Shown piece by piece: positions 34,997 through 42,970 of a stretch of DNA of 64,000 nt (positions within the stretch are counted from its first letter, which is position 1; each line of letters starts with the position of its first letter). The notes beneath the pieces are model-generated. The model was not told where the DNA came from. It worked only from the letters and a program-made list of their open reading frames with translations, and ran no database searches. The DNA is from Neoroseomonas soli (GTDB taxonomy: Bacteria > Pseudomonadota > Alphaproteobacteria > Acetobacterales > Acetobacteraceae), in contig NZ_JAAEDM010000003.1 in assembly GCF_018129065.1 (NCBI RefSeq), positions 62,001 to 126,000 of the forward strand. Direction: 5' to 3'. Made by a program: the position numbers and the translations under genes.

Positions 34997-37747
34997 TCAG
35001 GCCGCCACCTTCTTGGTGATTTTGGTGTAGAGCTCGAAAAGCTTCTCCAGGCGCTCAGTGTCGTTCTTGAAACGACGGCCGATGTAGATGCGCTCCAGCA
35101 CCTCGTCATTGCGATCGTGGGCGGCGCGGAGGTCGACAGGCATGGCATCCGGGTCGTAGAGGTCGGCGATGGTCGCCGGGAAATGAGCCTCTCTGGCCAG
35201 AAGGATGTCCTCGGCACAGACGGAAAGGTCGACCTTGTTTTTCTCAGTAAGAGTCGGGACGGGAAAGGTGTTCCAACCCAAAGTGTTAGAGTAGCGCAAC
35301 CGGGTTTCGAGCTTCCCACAAACGGCCATTGCCCACACAAGGTGCAAACGGGATGCGACGAGTGCAAGGTTCCACATTTCCGCATCATACATTGCGAACA
35401 AGAGATCGCTCGGTATTGCCCGACCATTGAGAAGGTCGACCGGGATGTATGGCCTACGTTCAGAAGACACCTTGGCGATCGCGATACAATGCTCTGTCGA
35501 GCGTCCTGCAATTTGCACAAACCGATGCGGTTTCTGCGCAAATTCGCGGGTGGACTGAGCGTCACTCTTTAGGCGGCTCTCCTTCACTCGCTCCAAGACG
35601 CCCGAAAGGAAAGGGTGCTCCTCGGCTAGCTTTGCATCATCATCATCAATCCAGATGCACCACCTAAGCTTCCCATTGATCATTTCTTCGGACCCATAGT
35701 AAGGACGGATGTAAGCCGCGACATCAGGGTACTCAATCAGAGTTTGGCGGCGCTCATCTCCGCCGAGAATTAGGTTTCCGCCGTCCCGAGGCATATTGCC
35801 AAATAGCATCAGCGCAGCACTTGAGATTGGGCGCCGCATCTGTTCAATGATGATGTTTGGTCCTGCAACCAGATAAGCATTAATGTAATTTACTTTTCGT
35901 TCGATCTGATTTCCGAGCTCGTCTGTATAAAACAATCTCCTGGTCGGCGGGGGCGATGCCGAGATGCCTACGATGCATACGGTCACGCCGGCGTTGTTGC
36001 TGGCCAGGTTCGCCCACCGAAAGGAGGTGTGCGCAAACGCTATCTCACTGCCTGTTTGGAATATCGCAGGCCATAAAATGGGCACTTGGAGTCCCTGGCA
36101 TATCGAATTCGTGGTTACGAAGGCTGATGTCGCCCGTGTGTGCCTCCCGTACTCGGCCGCCTTCATCATCCAGCCCGCAACATAGTCGACTGACTTCCAG
36201 CCTTTTGTGCGCGGAGAGAAGATTTTCTCAAGTTCCTCCTTCTGTTCAGTAGATTGCCATTTACTGCCAAGATAAGGCGGGTTTCCGCAGATGTACGTCT
36301 CCCCACCTTGATTGTCGAAATCAATTTGGGCTTGGTCCATCGGCGTGCTGAAGAGGTCGTCCGCTTTCAGCTTCACGCCAGTCCCCGTCGGTGGGCAGAT
36401 GCTTAGCCAGTCTAGCGTTAGCGCATTGCCGCAGGTGATCCAGTTCTCCGATCGCAACGGAAGGAAATCCTGTAGCGCCTCTTTCTGGCCGCGGTAGACC
36501 ACGTCGCACTGATACTCGGCGATGATGAGCGCGAGGCGTGCGATCTCGGCCGGGAAGTCGCGGATCTCAATCCCTCGGAAGTTGGTGACAGGGATTTCCG
36601 TCCGCCGGTCCGCCTCGCCGCGGCGTTTGTTGATCTCAGCCTCGATCGCCCGCATCTCTTTGTAGGCGATCACCAGGAAATTGCCCGAGCCGCAGGCGGG
36701 GTCGAAGACCCTGATCCTTGCCATGCGGTTCCGCAGGTTCAGCAGCTTGCGGGGGTTCCCCCCCGCCTCTTCAAGCTTCTCCCGCAGATCGTCGAGGAAC
36801 AGCGGGTTCAGCACCTTTAGGATGTTCGGCACGCTCGTGTAGTGCATGCCGAGCGCGCCGCGCTCCTCATCCTCGGCGACGGCCTGGATCATTGACCCGA
36901 AGATGTCCGGGTTGATCCTCTTCCAGTCCAGGCTGCCGATATGCAGCAGGTAGGATCGCGCGATCCTGCTGAAGCGTGGAACGTCCGGGCTGCCGGAGAA
37001 CAGGCCGCCATTCACGTAGGGGAACTGATCCGCCCAACGGGGAATGCCGGCTGCCGCCCGGTCGGCGATCTTGACGTTCATCGCCCGGAAGATGGTGCTG
37101 ATCACCTCATGCGTGTTCGAGGAGTCCGAGGCGCTCATCGTCTGCACCGTCGAGGTGAAGAGCAGCGGCCGGCAGAAGATGTCGGTGTCCTCCGCGAAGA
37201 AGCAGAAGATCAGCCGTGCCATGAAGTGATTCATGTCCGGCCGCCGGGCCGCCGTGCCCCACTCCGGGTTCTCCTTGAGCAGCTGCACGTAGAGCCGGTT
37301 TAGACGGCCCGTTGCCTTGATGTCGAAAGAGCTCTCCCGGATCTGCTTGACGGTCGTGATGCCCGCCAGCGGGAGAAAGAAGCCGAAGTGGTCTGGGAAC
37401 TCGCGGTAGGTGCAGGCGACCGTCTCGCCGCTCGCCAGATCCTCGGCCTCGAAGCTGTCGCCGTCCGTGGCGAGGATAAACTTCGCCTTCCCGCGCGCCG
37501 TCGCTGGGCTCGCCTTCAGGGCTTGCAGCGTTGCCGTGACCTGGCCGGGGTCGCAGGTCGCGATGTGGATGTTGTTGGTCTGCAAGACGCCGCCGAGGTC
37601 GGACTTGTTCGATGCCCCGCTGCGGAGCCGCTTCAGCGTGGTGTCCTTGTTTCCGAAGGCCGCCAGGAAGGCATAGGGAAACTCCGCCCGATCGAAGGGC
37701 TGCTCAGCCAGCGCAGAGACGGCTTCTTCGATTTCAACTGCGTTCAT
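34997..37747 (-). CDS. MmeI-like N6-adenine DNA methyltransferase
   Basis: 916 residues from the ATG at 37747. The methyltransferase core has motif I DPACGSGNF (349-357) and the catalytic NPPY (489-492). The middle (about 170-340) fits the helical spacer of MmeI-type proteins and the region from 600 onward fits their target-recognition and C-terminal parts. The N-terminal 130 residues have the family's FGFFLPLAGI, but I see no D…ExK nuclease motif, so it should methylate but not cut. It heads an operon with a small nuclease-like protein, a helicase and two more nucleases. GC is visibly lower than the flanking chromosome. Confidence 0.88.
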   Translation of the reverse strand: MNAVEIEEAVSALAEQPFDRAEFPYAFLAAFGNKDTTLKRLRSGASNKSDLGGVLQTNNIHIATCDPGQVTATLQALKASPATARGKAKFILATDGDSFEAEDLASGETVACTYREFPDHFGFFLPLAGITTVKQIRESSFDIKATGRLNRLYVQLLKENPEWGTAARRPDMNHFMARLIFCFFAEDTDIFCRPLLFTSTVQTMSASDSSNTHEVISTIFRAMNVKIADRAAAGIPRWADQFPYVNGGLFSGSPDVPRFSRIARSYLLHIGSLDWKRINPDIFGSMIQAVAEDEERGALGMHYTSVPNILKVLNPLFLDDLREKLEEAGGNPRKLLNLRNRMARIRVFDPACGSGNFLVIAYKEMRAIEAEINKRRGEADRRTEIPVTNFRGIEIRDFPAEIARLALIIAEYQCDVVYRGQKEALQDFLPLRSENWITCGNALTLDWLSICPPTGTGVKLKADDLFSTPMDQAQIDFDNQGGETYICGNPPYLGSKWQSTEQKEELEKIFSPRTKGWKSVDYVAGWMMKAAEYGRHTRATSAFVTTNSICQGLQVPILWPAIFQTGSEIAFAHTSFRWANLASNNAGVTVCIVGISASPPPTRRLFYTDELGNQIERKVNYINAYLVAGPNIIIEQMRRPISSAALMLFGNMPRDGGNLILGGDERRQTLIEYPDVAAYIRPYYGSEEMINGKLRWCIWIDDDDAKLAEEHPFLSGVLERVKESRLKSDAQSTREFAQKPHRFVQIAGRSTEHCIAIAKVSSERRPYIPVDLLNGRAIPSDLLFAMYDAEMWNLALVASRLHLVWAMAVCGKLETRLRYSNTLGWNTFPVPTLTEKNKVDLSVCAEDILLAREAHFPATIADLYDPDAMPVDLRAAHDRNDEVLERIYIGRRFKNDTERLEKLFELYTKITKKVAA

Positions 37748-38110
37748 CACACCCCCCCAGCGCCGGCTGCCCCGATCGCCACCGCTGCACAATTGATAGT
37801 ATGATGAACCATGCATCTCGTCACCGCGGCAACGGCTGCGCCCCACGGCTGGGGCTTCGACGTGCTTGCAGAGACAATGGGGCTTTGCGGTCTGGACGCG
37901 TCAACGCGCCCAGCATGACGAGTTCACCCGTCTTGGCATGTTGTCCCGATCGGTAAAGTGCGAGAGTTTCGCCCAGCCGACATCGGACTGTCACATTATT
38001 GTTGTGGTGCCGCGCCCGGCCCCATTCCCGGGCCTTTGCATGGCGCTGGCATTTCTCGGGTCCCAGAGGCCGAGATCATATGTTGCGAGCGTGCCGCGAG
38101 GAACGGATCG
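37748..38110. other. Gene-less stretch upstream of the methyltransferase
   Basis: About 360 bases with no recognised gene. The left part holds the probable promoter of the defence operon. Short open frames here have no conserved look. Confidence 0.4.
37796..37824 (-). promoter_or_regulatory. Candidate promoter of the defence operon
   Basis: On the minus strand GTGACG and TACTAT are spaced by 17 bases, with the -10 element about 49 bases before the methyltransferase ATG. Four of six bases match consensus in each box. Confidence 0.35.
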
Positions 38111-38425
38111 ATGCAGCCCAAACTCCGTACGGCCAGAATGACGGTTTACCTGGCCGACGGCGAACCATCATTCACGGAAGAATGCCACGTCCGTCTCAAC
38201 CCCTCAACGAATGGCCTGGAGGTAATCTACACCGATCACAATGGACAGGAGGTCGCTTACCAGGGCGCCGAGCGCGGCCCGGGTCACTGGCGGCTCCGCT
38301 GCCCTCAGAACGGCGGGGAGGCAAGCCTGCACGCCTTTCCAGGGTCGCTGATTTACGAAGGCTGGTGGGTCGAATGCGGCATTGAAGGAATGTGGCGCAT
38401 AGCCATTGATGCAGAATCAGAATAA
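38111..38425 (+). CDS. Hypothetical small protein
   Basis: About 104 residues (MQPKLRTARMTVYLADGEPS…). It is mostly beta-like, with regularly spaced Gly and Trp (GPGHWRLRCPQNGG, YEGWWVECGIEGMWRI), so it could be a small beta-sandwich. I do not recognise the family. ATG at 38138 is an alternative start. It lies alone between the defence operon and the recombinase operon, pointing against the latter, with a 54-base convergent gap. It may be a stand-alone cargo gene. Confidence 0.5.
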   Translation: MQPKLRTARMTVYLADGEPSFTEECHVRLNPSTNGLEVIYTDHNGQEVAYQGAERGPGHWRLRCPQNGGEASLHAFPGSLIYEGWWVECGIEGMWRIAIDAESE

Positions 38426-38479
38426 TCCCTTTCGGCCGCGAAGCGAAGCACGCCATTCCATCCCGTGCCGCTTCGAGCA

Positions 38480-38887
38480 CTACCGCTGGCGTTGCGCGCA
38501 AAGGGCCGACTGCCGCTGTTCCCACCCCGTCGGCGAACCGGCCAGCAGCGTTGGCAGCCCCAACCCCTCCGGCTGCCGCCCATCCAGCACCGCCTCGACG
38601 ATGTCCGGCGCCAGCAAGGTCAGCTTCAGCAGGCGCGCGACATAGGACCGATCTACCCCCTCGGCGGCGGCCAGTTCGCGGATCGACGCGTACCGCCCGT
38701 CCTCCAGCATCCGCCGCCACCGGAACGCCCGCGCCAGCGCCTTCAGCAGGGCTGGGTCGCCGCTGGTGGTCTCCACGCCCGGTCTGTCCTGGCCGGCCCG
38801 CACCGGCGCCCCGTCCGGCCCGAAGATCTGCTTCCGTCCGCCGCGGCGCCGGATGGTCATCGGCACCACCACCGTAACGCTGGTCAT
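38480..38887 (-). CDS. Helix-turn-helix protein of the recombinase operon
   Basis: 135 residues. Residues 60-115 form a ParB/KorB-like helix-turn-helix (YASIRELAAAEGVDRSYVARLLKLTLLAPDIVEAVLDG). The start overlaps the recombinase stop (ATGA). This small DNA-binding partner commonly follows serine recombinases of this type in alphaproteobacterial prophages. It may act as an accessory or directionality factor, which is inferred from position. Confidence 0.78.
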   Translation of the reverse strand: MTSVTVVVPMTIRRRGGRKQIFGPDGAPVRAGQDRPGVETTSGDPALLKALARAFRWRRMLEDGRYASIRELAAAEGVDRSYVARLLKLTLLAPDIVEAVLDGRQPEGLGLPTLLAGSPTGWEQRQSALCAQRQR

Positions 38888-40218
38888 GCTGCGATCGCCT
38901 CCCGCGGCGGCTTCGCCGCCATGTCCCGCGCCAGCCCGGCGAGCCCCTCCAGGTTCAGCCGAATCTCGGCGCCCGCCTCGGTGACCATCACGCGCTCGAC
39001 CAGCAGCCGCACGATGCGCTCCTGCTCGCCGGGGAATAGTTCGTCCCAGAGCGGATCCAGCCGCTCGAGCGCGTCACGGACCTCTGCCTCGGTCAGATCG
39101 GGCGCCTCCTCCCGCGCCGCACGCCACGTGCCGACGATGACCTCCGGCTGGCGCAGCAGCGCGCGGACCTGCGCCAGCACCAGCCCCTCGATCTCCCCGG
39201 CCGGCAGGCGCCGGAGCGGCGCGTCGTCCGCCCCGCCCTGCAGCACCGCCTGGCTGACGTAGTACCGGTAGAGCCGCCCCTTCTTCCGCGTGTGGGTCGG
39301 CGACATCGCCCGCCCGTCTGGCCCGAACAGCAGGCCGCGCAGCAGTGCCGGCGCGGTGGCGCGGTTCTTCGCCGCGCGGGCGCGCGGGCTCTCGACCATG
39401 ATGGCGTGCACCCGGTCCCACAGCTCCCGCGAGATGATGGCGGCGTGCTCACCGGGATAGGACGTCCCCTTGTGCACCGCCTCGCCGAGAAACGTCCGGT
39501 TCACCAGCAGCTTGTAGACGGCCCCCTTGTCGAAGGGCCGGCCGGTCTTGGTGACGAGGCCCTCGGCGCGGAGGACGGGCAGCAGCCGCGTCGCGGATCC
39601 GATTTCGGCAAAGCCCTCGAACACCCGCCGCACCGTCGCGGCGCCGGCCTCGTCCACCACCAGCTTGCGGTTCTCGACCCGATAGCCGAGCGGCACCGGC
39701 CCGCCCATCCACATGCCCCGCGCGCGCGAGGCGGCGATCTTGTCGCGTACGCGCTCGCCGATGATCTCCCTTTCATACTGCGCGAAGCTCAGCAGGATGT
39801 TCAGCGTGAGCCGGCCCATGCTGGTGGTGGTATTAAAGCTCTGAGTGACAGCAACAAACGTGACCTCGTTGTCGTCGAAGGTCTGCACCAGCTTGGCGAA
39901 GTCCATCAGCGAGCGGGACAGGCGATCAATTTTATAACAGACGATGACGTCAATCAGGCCGGCCTCAATATCGGCCAGCAATCGCTTCAATGCGGGGCGA
40001 TCGAGCGTGCCGCCCGACACGCCGCCATCATCGTAGCGATCGTGCACCAGCACCCAGCCCTCGGAGCGCTGCGACGAGATGAAGGCCTCGCACGCGGCCC
40101 GCTGCGCGTCGAGCGAGTTGAACTCCTTCTCCAGCCCCTCGTCAGTGGACTTCCGCGTGTAGACGGCGCAGCGGAGCTTGCGGATCTTCGCCGGCATGGC
40201 GGTGTCGCGGCGGGTCAT
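38884..40218 (-). CDS. Large serine recombinase (prophage integrase)
   Basis: 444 residues from the ATG that overlaps the upstream stop. The catalytic resolvase domain opens with RCAVYTRKSTDEGLEKEFNS, with nucleophile S24, and has VCYKIDRLSRSLMDF. A recombinase domain (about 190-290) and a basic segment with RKKGRLYRYYVS follow; the usual zinc-ribbon cysteines of that last region are missing. It should integrate and excise the prophage. Serine integrases do not usually choose tRNA genes, so its link with the tRNA-Arg 8.8 kb to the left is uncertain. Confidence 0.92.
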   Translation of the reverse strand: MTRRDTAMPAKIRKLRCAVYTRKSTDEGLEKEFNSLDAQRAACEAFISSQRSEGWVLVHDRYDDGGVSGGTLDRPALKRLLADIEAGLIDVIVCYKIDRLSRSLMDFAKLVQTFDDNEVTFVAVTQSFNTTTSMGRLTLNILLSFAQYEREIIGERVRDKIAASRARGMWMGGPVPLGYRVENRKLVVDEAGAATVRRVFEGFAEIGSATRLLPVLRAEGLVTKTGRPFDKGAVYKLLVNRTFLGEAVHKGTSYPGEHAAIISRELWDRVHAIMVESPRARAAKNRATAPALLRGLLFGPDGRAMSPTHTRKKGRLYRYYVSQAVLQGGADDAPLRRLPAGEIEGLVLAQVRALLRQPEVIVGTWRAAREEAPDLTEAEVRDALERLDPLWDELFPGEQERIVRLLVERVMVTEAGAEIRLNLEGLAGLARDMAAKPPREAIAA

Positions 40219-40706
40219 GCGCCGGGCTTCCGCAAGCCAAAGAACACCCATCCGTTCCAGCGCGTGCCGGTGATGGCGCGGGCGATGGCGGAGAGCGACT
40301 GGTAGGGACGGCCCTGGCATTCGTATCCGTCGCGGGTAACGGTGACGACGTGCTCGACGCCCTGGTACTCGCGGATCAGCCGCGTGCCGGCGATCGGGCG
40401 CTGCTCGTGGCGGATGCGGCGCAGGGTGATATTCCGGCCGTCAAACTGCTCGCCCAACGCCTCCAGCCGCGCCAGCGTCTCAGGCTTCAGGCCGCCATAG
40501 GCGAGCTCCTGGATGCGGTATGCGAGGCGGCTCTCCAGGAAGCGCCGATTATAGGGCGGCGGCTCGGTCCCGAAGAGGCTGCGCCATTCGGCCTTCAACT
40601 CGCCGATCGGCATGCCCGGCAGCGCGGCGAGGCGCGCCGGCACGTCCGGCTTCGGGATGGCGGTTACTATCGTCGTCGAGGTGCTGTTTGGCTTCGCGCG
40701 GGTCAT
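40215..40706 (-). CDS. DUF2924 family protein
   Basis: 163 residues. LPGMPIGELKAEWRSLFGTEPPPYNRRFLESRLAYRIQELAYGG is the DUF2924 signature, and the C-terminus has GTRLIREYQGVEHVVTV and the basic GRPYQSLSAIARAITGTRWNGWVFFGL, a DNA-binding-like module. It sits directly before a serine recombinase in many alphaproteobacterial prophages, as here, with 4-base overlaps on both sides. A role in recombination is inferred from this constant association. Confidence 0.85.
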   Translation of the reverse strand: MTRAKPNSTSTTIVTAIPKPDVPARLAALPGMPIGELKAEWRSLFGTEPPPYNRRFLESRLAYRIQELAYGGLKPETLARLEALGEQFDGRNITLRRIRHEQRPIAGTRLIREYQGVEHVVTVTRDGYECQGRPYQSLSAIARAITGTRWNGWVFFGLRKPGA

Positions 40707-40909
40707 GCGTCTCCCTTTCTCCTGGGGTTCGCACGAAGGCGCTGGCCGGGGACGGAGTGTAGGCGAACCACGCTCTCACCGTCGGCCGCGGGCGCGACTT
40801 CCTCGGCAGCGCGCCTCCTCAGCCGCAGCAGGCCGCGGGCAAGGAGGTCGCAGACCTCGCGGAGATGGGGCGGGAGATGGGCGTTGATGGGACGGTCGTC
40901 ACGCTGCAT
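40703..40909 (-). CDS. Small protein heading the recombinase operon
   Basis: 68 residues (MQRDDRPINAHLPPHLREVCDLLARGLLRLRRR…). It is helical, with many Arg. The ATG and the overlap of its stop with the DUF2924 start (ATGA) indicate a real gene, and I recall the same arrangement in related prophages. No function can be given. Confidence 0.65.
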   Translation of the reverse strand: MQRDDRPINAHLPPHLREVCDLLARGLLRLRRRAAEEVAPAADGESVVRLHSVPGQRLRANPRRKGDA

Positions 40910-40953
40910 GGCGTGACAATACGAATCGTTGATCGCTGCGGGGAGTGCTGATT

Positions 40954-40964
40954 TGTAGCGCTAC
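40954..40964. promoter_or_regulatory. GTAGCGCTAC palindrome, candidate repressor site
   Basis: TGTAGCGCTAC lies 45 bases upstream of the recombinase operon. TGTAGCGCT also occurs at 42589-42597 in front of the prophage repressor gene, so one regulator could bind both. Confidence 0.35.
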
Positions 40965-40985
40965 GCCACGCTCTGGCCAGCCGCC

Positions 40986-41708
40986 TCAGGCGACCGAGAC
41001 ATCCGGCGGTAGGATCACCACCCGTGCACCGATCGGAACGCGCTGGTAGAGGTCGATGATGTCCTGGTTGATCAGCCGGACGCAGCCCGCCGAAGCCATG
41101 GTGCCGATGGTCCAGGGCTCGACCGTGCCGTGCAGGCGGTAATAGGTGTCGACGCCGGCCTGGTAGAGGTAGAGCGCCCGTGCGCCGAGGGGATTGCGGC
41201 CGCCGCCCGGCACGCCGTCGCGGAACGGGCCGTAACGCTGCGGATCGCGCCGGACCATGTCGGGCGTCGGGCGCCAATTCGGCCAGGCGGCCTTGCGCTC
41301 GACATAGGCTTCGCCCGTGAGGTTGAAGGCCTCGTCCCGGCCAACGGCGATGCCGTAGCGCATGGCGCGGCGGCCCTCGAGGGCCAGGTAGGCGTAGCGG
41401 GCGGCCGTATCGACGACGATGGTCCCCGGCTCGTCGTCGCGCGAATAGGCAACCTCGCGACGGAGGAACCGCGGATCGATGCGCCGAAGGTTCACCGCGG
41501 GGATCCAAAAGCGGTCGGTGGTGATCGCCCCGTAGATCCGACGGTAGTCGGGCTCAGCCGCCGGCACGGCCGCGGGCGGCGGCTCCGGCGCGACGGCCTC
41601 AGCCTGCGGCGCTGACGGGTGCCGCGACGGCTGCGGCGCCTCGGACGACGCACACGCCGCGAGCAGGCCAGGCAGGCTGGCGACAAGGCTCCTTCGGCTA
41701 ACCCTCAT
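40986..41708 (-). CDS. L,D-transpeptidase (YkuD/ErfK), lipoprotein
   Basis: 240 residues. The N-terminus MRVSRRSLVASLPGLLAACA holds a lipobox LAAC with C19, so it should be lipidated at the envelope. A Pro/Ala linker follows. The YkuD domain has the catalytic H193 (RLHGTVEPW) and C209 in IGTMASAGCVRLINQD. Such enzymes make 3-3 cross-links or attach proteins to peptidoglycan. It lies between the integrase operon and the phage repressor, so it is element cargo or a lysogenic conversion gene rather than part of the chromosomal core. Confidence 0.88.
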   Translation of the reverse strand: MRVSRRSLVASLPGLLAACASSEAPQPSRHPSAPQAEAVAPEPPPAAVPAAEPDYRRIYGAITTDRFWIPAVNLRRIDPRFLRREVAYSRDDEPGTIVVDTAARYAYLALEGRRAMRYGIAVGRDEAFNLTGEAYVERKAAWPNWRPTPDMVRRDPQRYGPFRDGVPGGGRNPLGARALYLYQAGVDTYYRLHGTVEPWTIGTMASAGCVRLINQDIIDLYQRVPIGARVVILPPDVSVA

Positions 41709-41799
41709 CGATCGTCCGGAATCCCCTGGGCGGCATCGAGCCTGCTTGGACTAAGTCAACGATACCGGCGGCGCCGATGTCCACAGGAGCGGCCGTGGC

Positions 41800-42576
41800 C
41801 TAAGCGCCGACCTGCCGCCCGAGCCAAATCACCCGCCCGATGACATGGACGTCCTCAGCGCTCAGGCCGCGCTGCGGCTGATAGGCGGGGTTGTCCGACA
41901 GCACGCTGAGCCGCGGCGGCCGCCCCAGTTCCACCTGCACCCGCTTCACCTGCAGGCCGTTGCCGGTGCGGATGACGTAGATCCCGTCCTTGTCCCCCGG
42001 CTGGTTCTGCCGGAAGTCCACCAGCACCGTGTCGCCGGTGCGAAGCGTCGGCTCCATGGAGTCCCCATCCACCGAGATCACCGCCAGCTGGTCGAGCGGC
42101 GCGGTGGTGACCGTGCGGACCCACTCCTCCCGGAAGGCGATGCGATAGACGACCGCCTCCCGGTCGATCTCCTGGCCAGGACCGGCTGAGGCGCGGGCGT
42201 CATAGACGGGCAGCAGCGCCCAGTTGTCGCCGCCCATGCTGATCACCTCGGCCCCGACCGGGCCGGTGTAGGAGGTGGGCGGCCGGGGCGGCGTCGCCTT
42301 GCGTCGCACCCGCTGGCCGAGCACCGCCGCGGCTTCCTCCGGGGTGTTGATGGCGATGCCCGCGTCGCCGGCCTCCTTGCCGAACAGCAGCATCTGCCAG
42401 GTGATGCCGAGGGGCACGGCGAGCTCGCGCGCCGCCCGCGCCGTGAGCGGCCGACGGCCACTCTCATAGGCGCGGTAGGTCGCCTCCGGCACGCCGGCGA
42501 GACGGGCCAATTCGGCCCCTGAATCAATGCCCTTGGCTTCGCGAAAGCGGCGGAGGCGGTCTGCGGTGGATTCCAT
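41800..42576 (-). CDS. Prophage repressor, XRE helix-turn-helix with S24 peptidase domain
   Basis: 258 residues from MESTADRLRRFREAKG. The N-terminal helix-turn-helix is SGAELARLAGVPEATYRAYESGRRPL. The C-terminal S24 domain has catalytic S173 in SVDGDSMEPTL and K211 in GLQVKRVQ, with a possible Ala-Gly cleavage bond at 131-132 (ASAGPG). It should keep lysogeny and be inactivated by RecA-stimulated self-cleavage after DNA damage. It faces the Cro-like gene across a 100-base operator region. The longer frame upstream is not used. Confidence 0.92.
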   Translation of the reverse strand: MESTADRLRRFREAKGIDSGAELARLAGVPEATYRAYESGRRPLTARAARELAVPLGITWQMLLFGKEAGDAGIAINTPEEAAAVLGQRVRRKATPPRPPTSYTGPVGAEVISMGGDNWALLPVYDARASAGPGQEIDREAVVYRIAFREEWVRTVTTAPLDQLAVISVDGDSMEPTLRTGDTVLVDFRQNQPGDKDGIYVIRTGNGLQVKRVQVELGRPPRLSVLSDNPAYQPQRGLSAEDVHVIGRVIWLGRQVGA

Positions 42577-42676
42577 GGCGCTGCAATATGTAGCGCTTTC
42601 TTCGCGATTGTGTAGCAGGTTTCTGCATATACAAACAGTCTTGTTTGCGTGCCGCGACGGAGCGTATCTGTCCGGC
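42577..42676. promoter_or_regulatory. Prophage operator region between repressor and Cro-like gene
   Basis: This AT-richer gap holds the dyad CAAACA-GTCT-TGTTTG (42632-42647) and TGTAGC twice (42589-42594 within TGTAGCGCT, and 42611-42616 within TGTAGCAGG). It must contain the divergent promoters for lysogenic and early genes. Which site binds which regulator cannot be told. Confidence 0.55.
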
Positions 42677-42970
42677 ATGCCCGACCGCATCGCCCTCCGC
42701 AAACGGCCCGCCGAACCGGCACGCCCGGCGCTGTCGCCCGCGCTCCCGCCGCCCAAGAGCTTCGCCGAGGTGATCGCCCTCTGGCCGAACGCCAGCGACC
42801 TCGCCGCCCTGCTCGACGTCGAGGCGGTCACCGTCCGCGCCTGGCGTCGCCGCGGGATCCCCGCCCGCTACTGGGCCGCGGTCGCCGAGGCGGCGCGTTT
42901 CAGTGGCCGTCCGGTCGATGAACGCCTGCTCGCTGAACTCGGCTCCCTCCGGAGGTATCGCCATGCATGA
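42677..42970 (+). CDS. Cro-like helix-turn-helix protein (carph-isopro type)
   Basis: 97 residues. KSFAEVIALWPNASDLAALLDVEAVTVRAWRRRGIPARYWAAV matches the small Cro-like family with the xPSDLA…V.VW..RGIP.RYW pattern. It is divergent from the S24 repressor and opens the early operon, as expected for a Cro. The next gene begins inside its last codons. Confidence 0.8.
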   Translation: MPDRIALRKRPAEPARPALSPALPPPKSFAEVIALWPNASDLAALLDVEAVTVRAWRRRGIPARYWAAVAEAARFSGRPVDERLLAELGSLRRYRHA

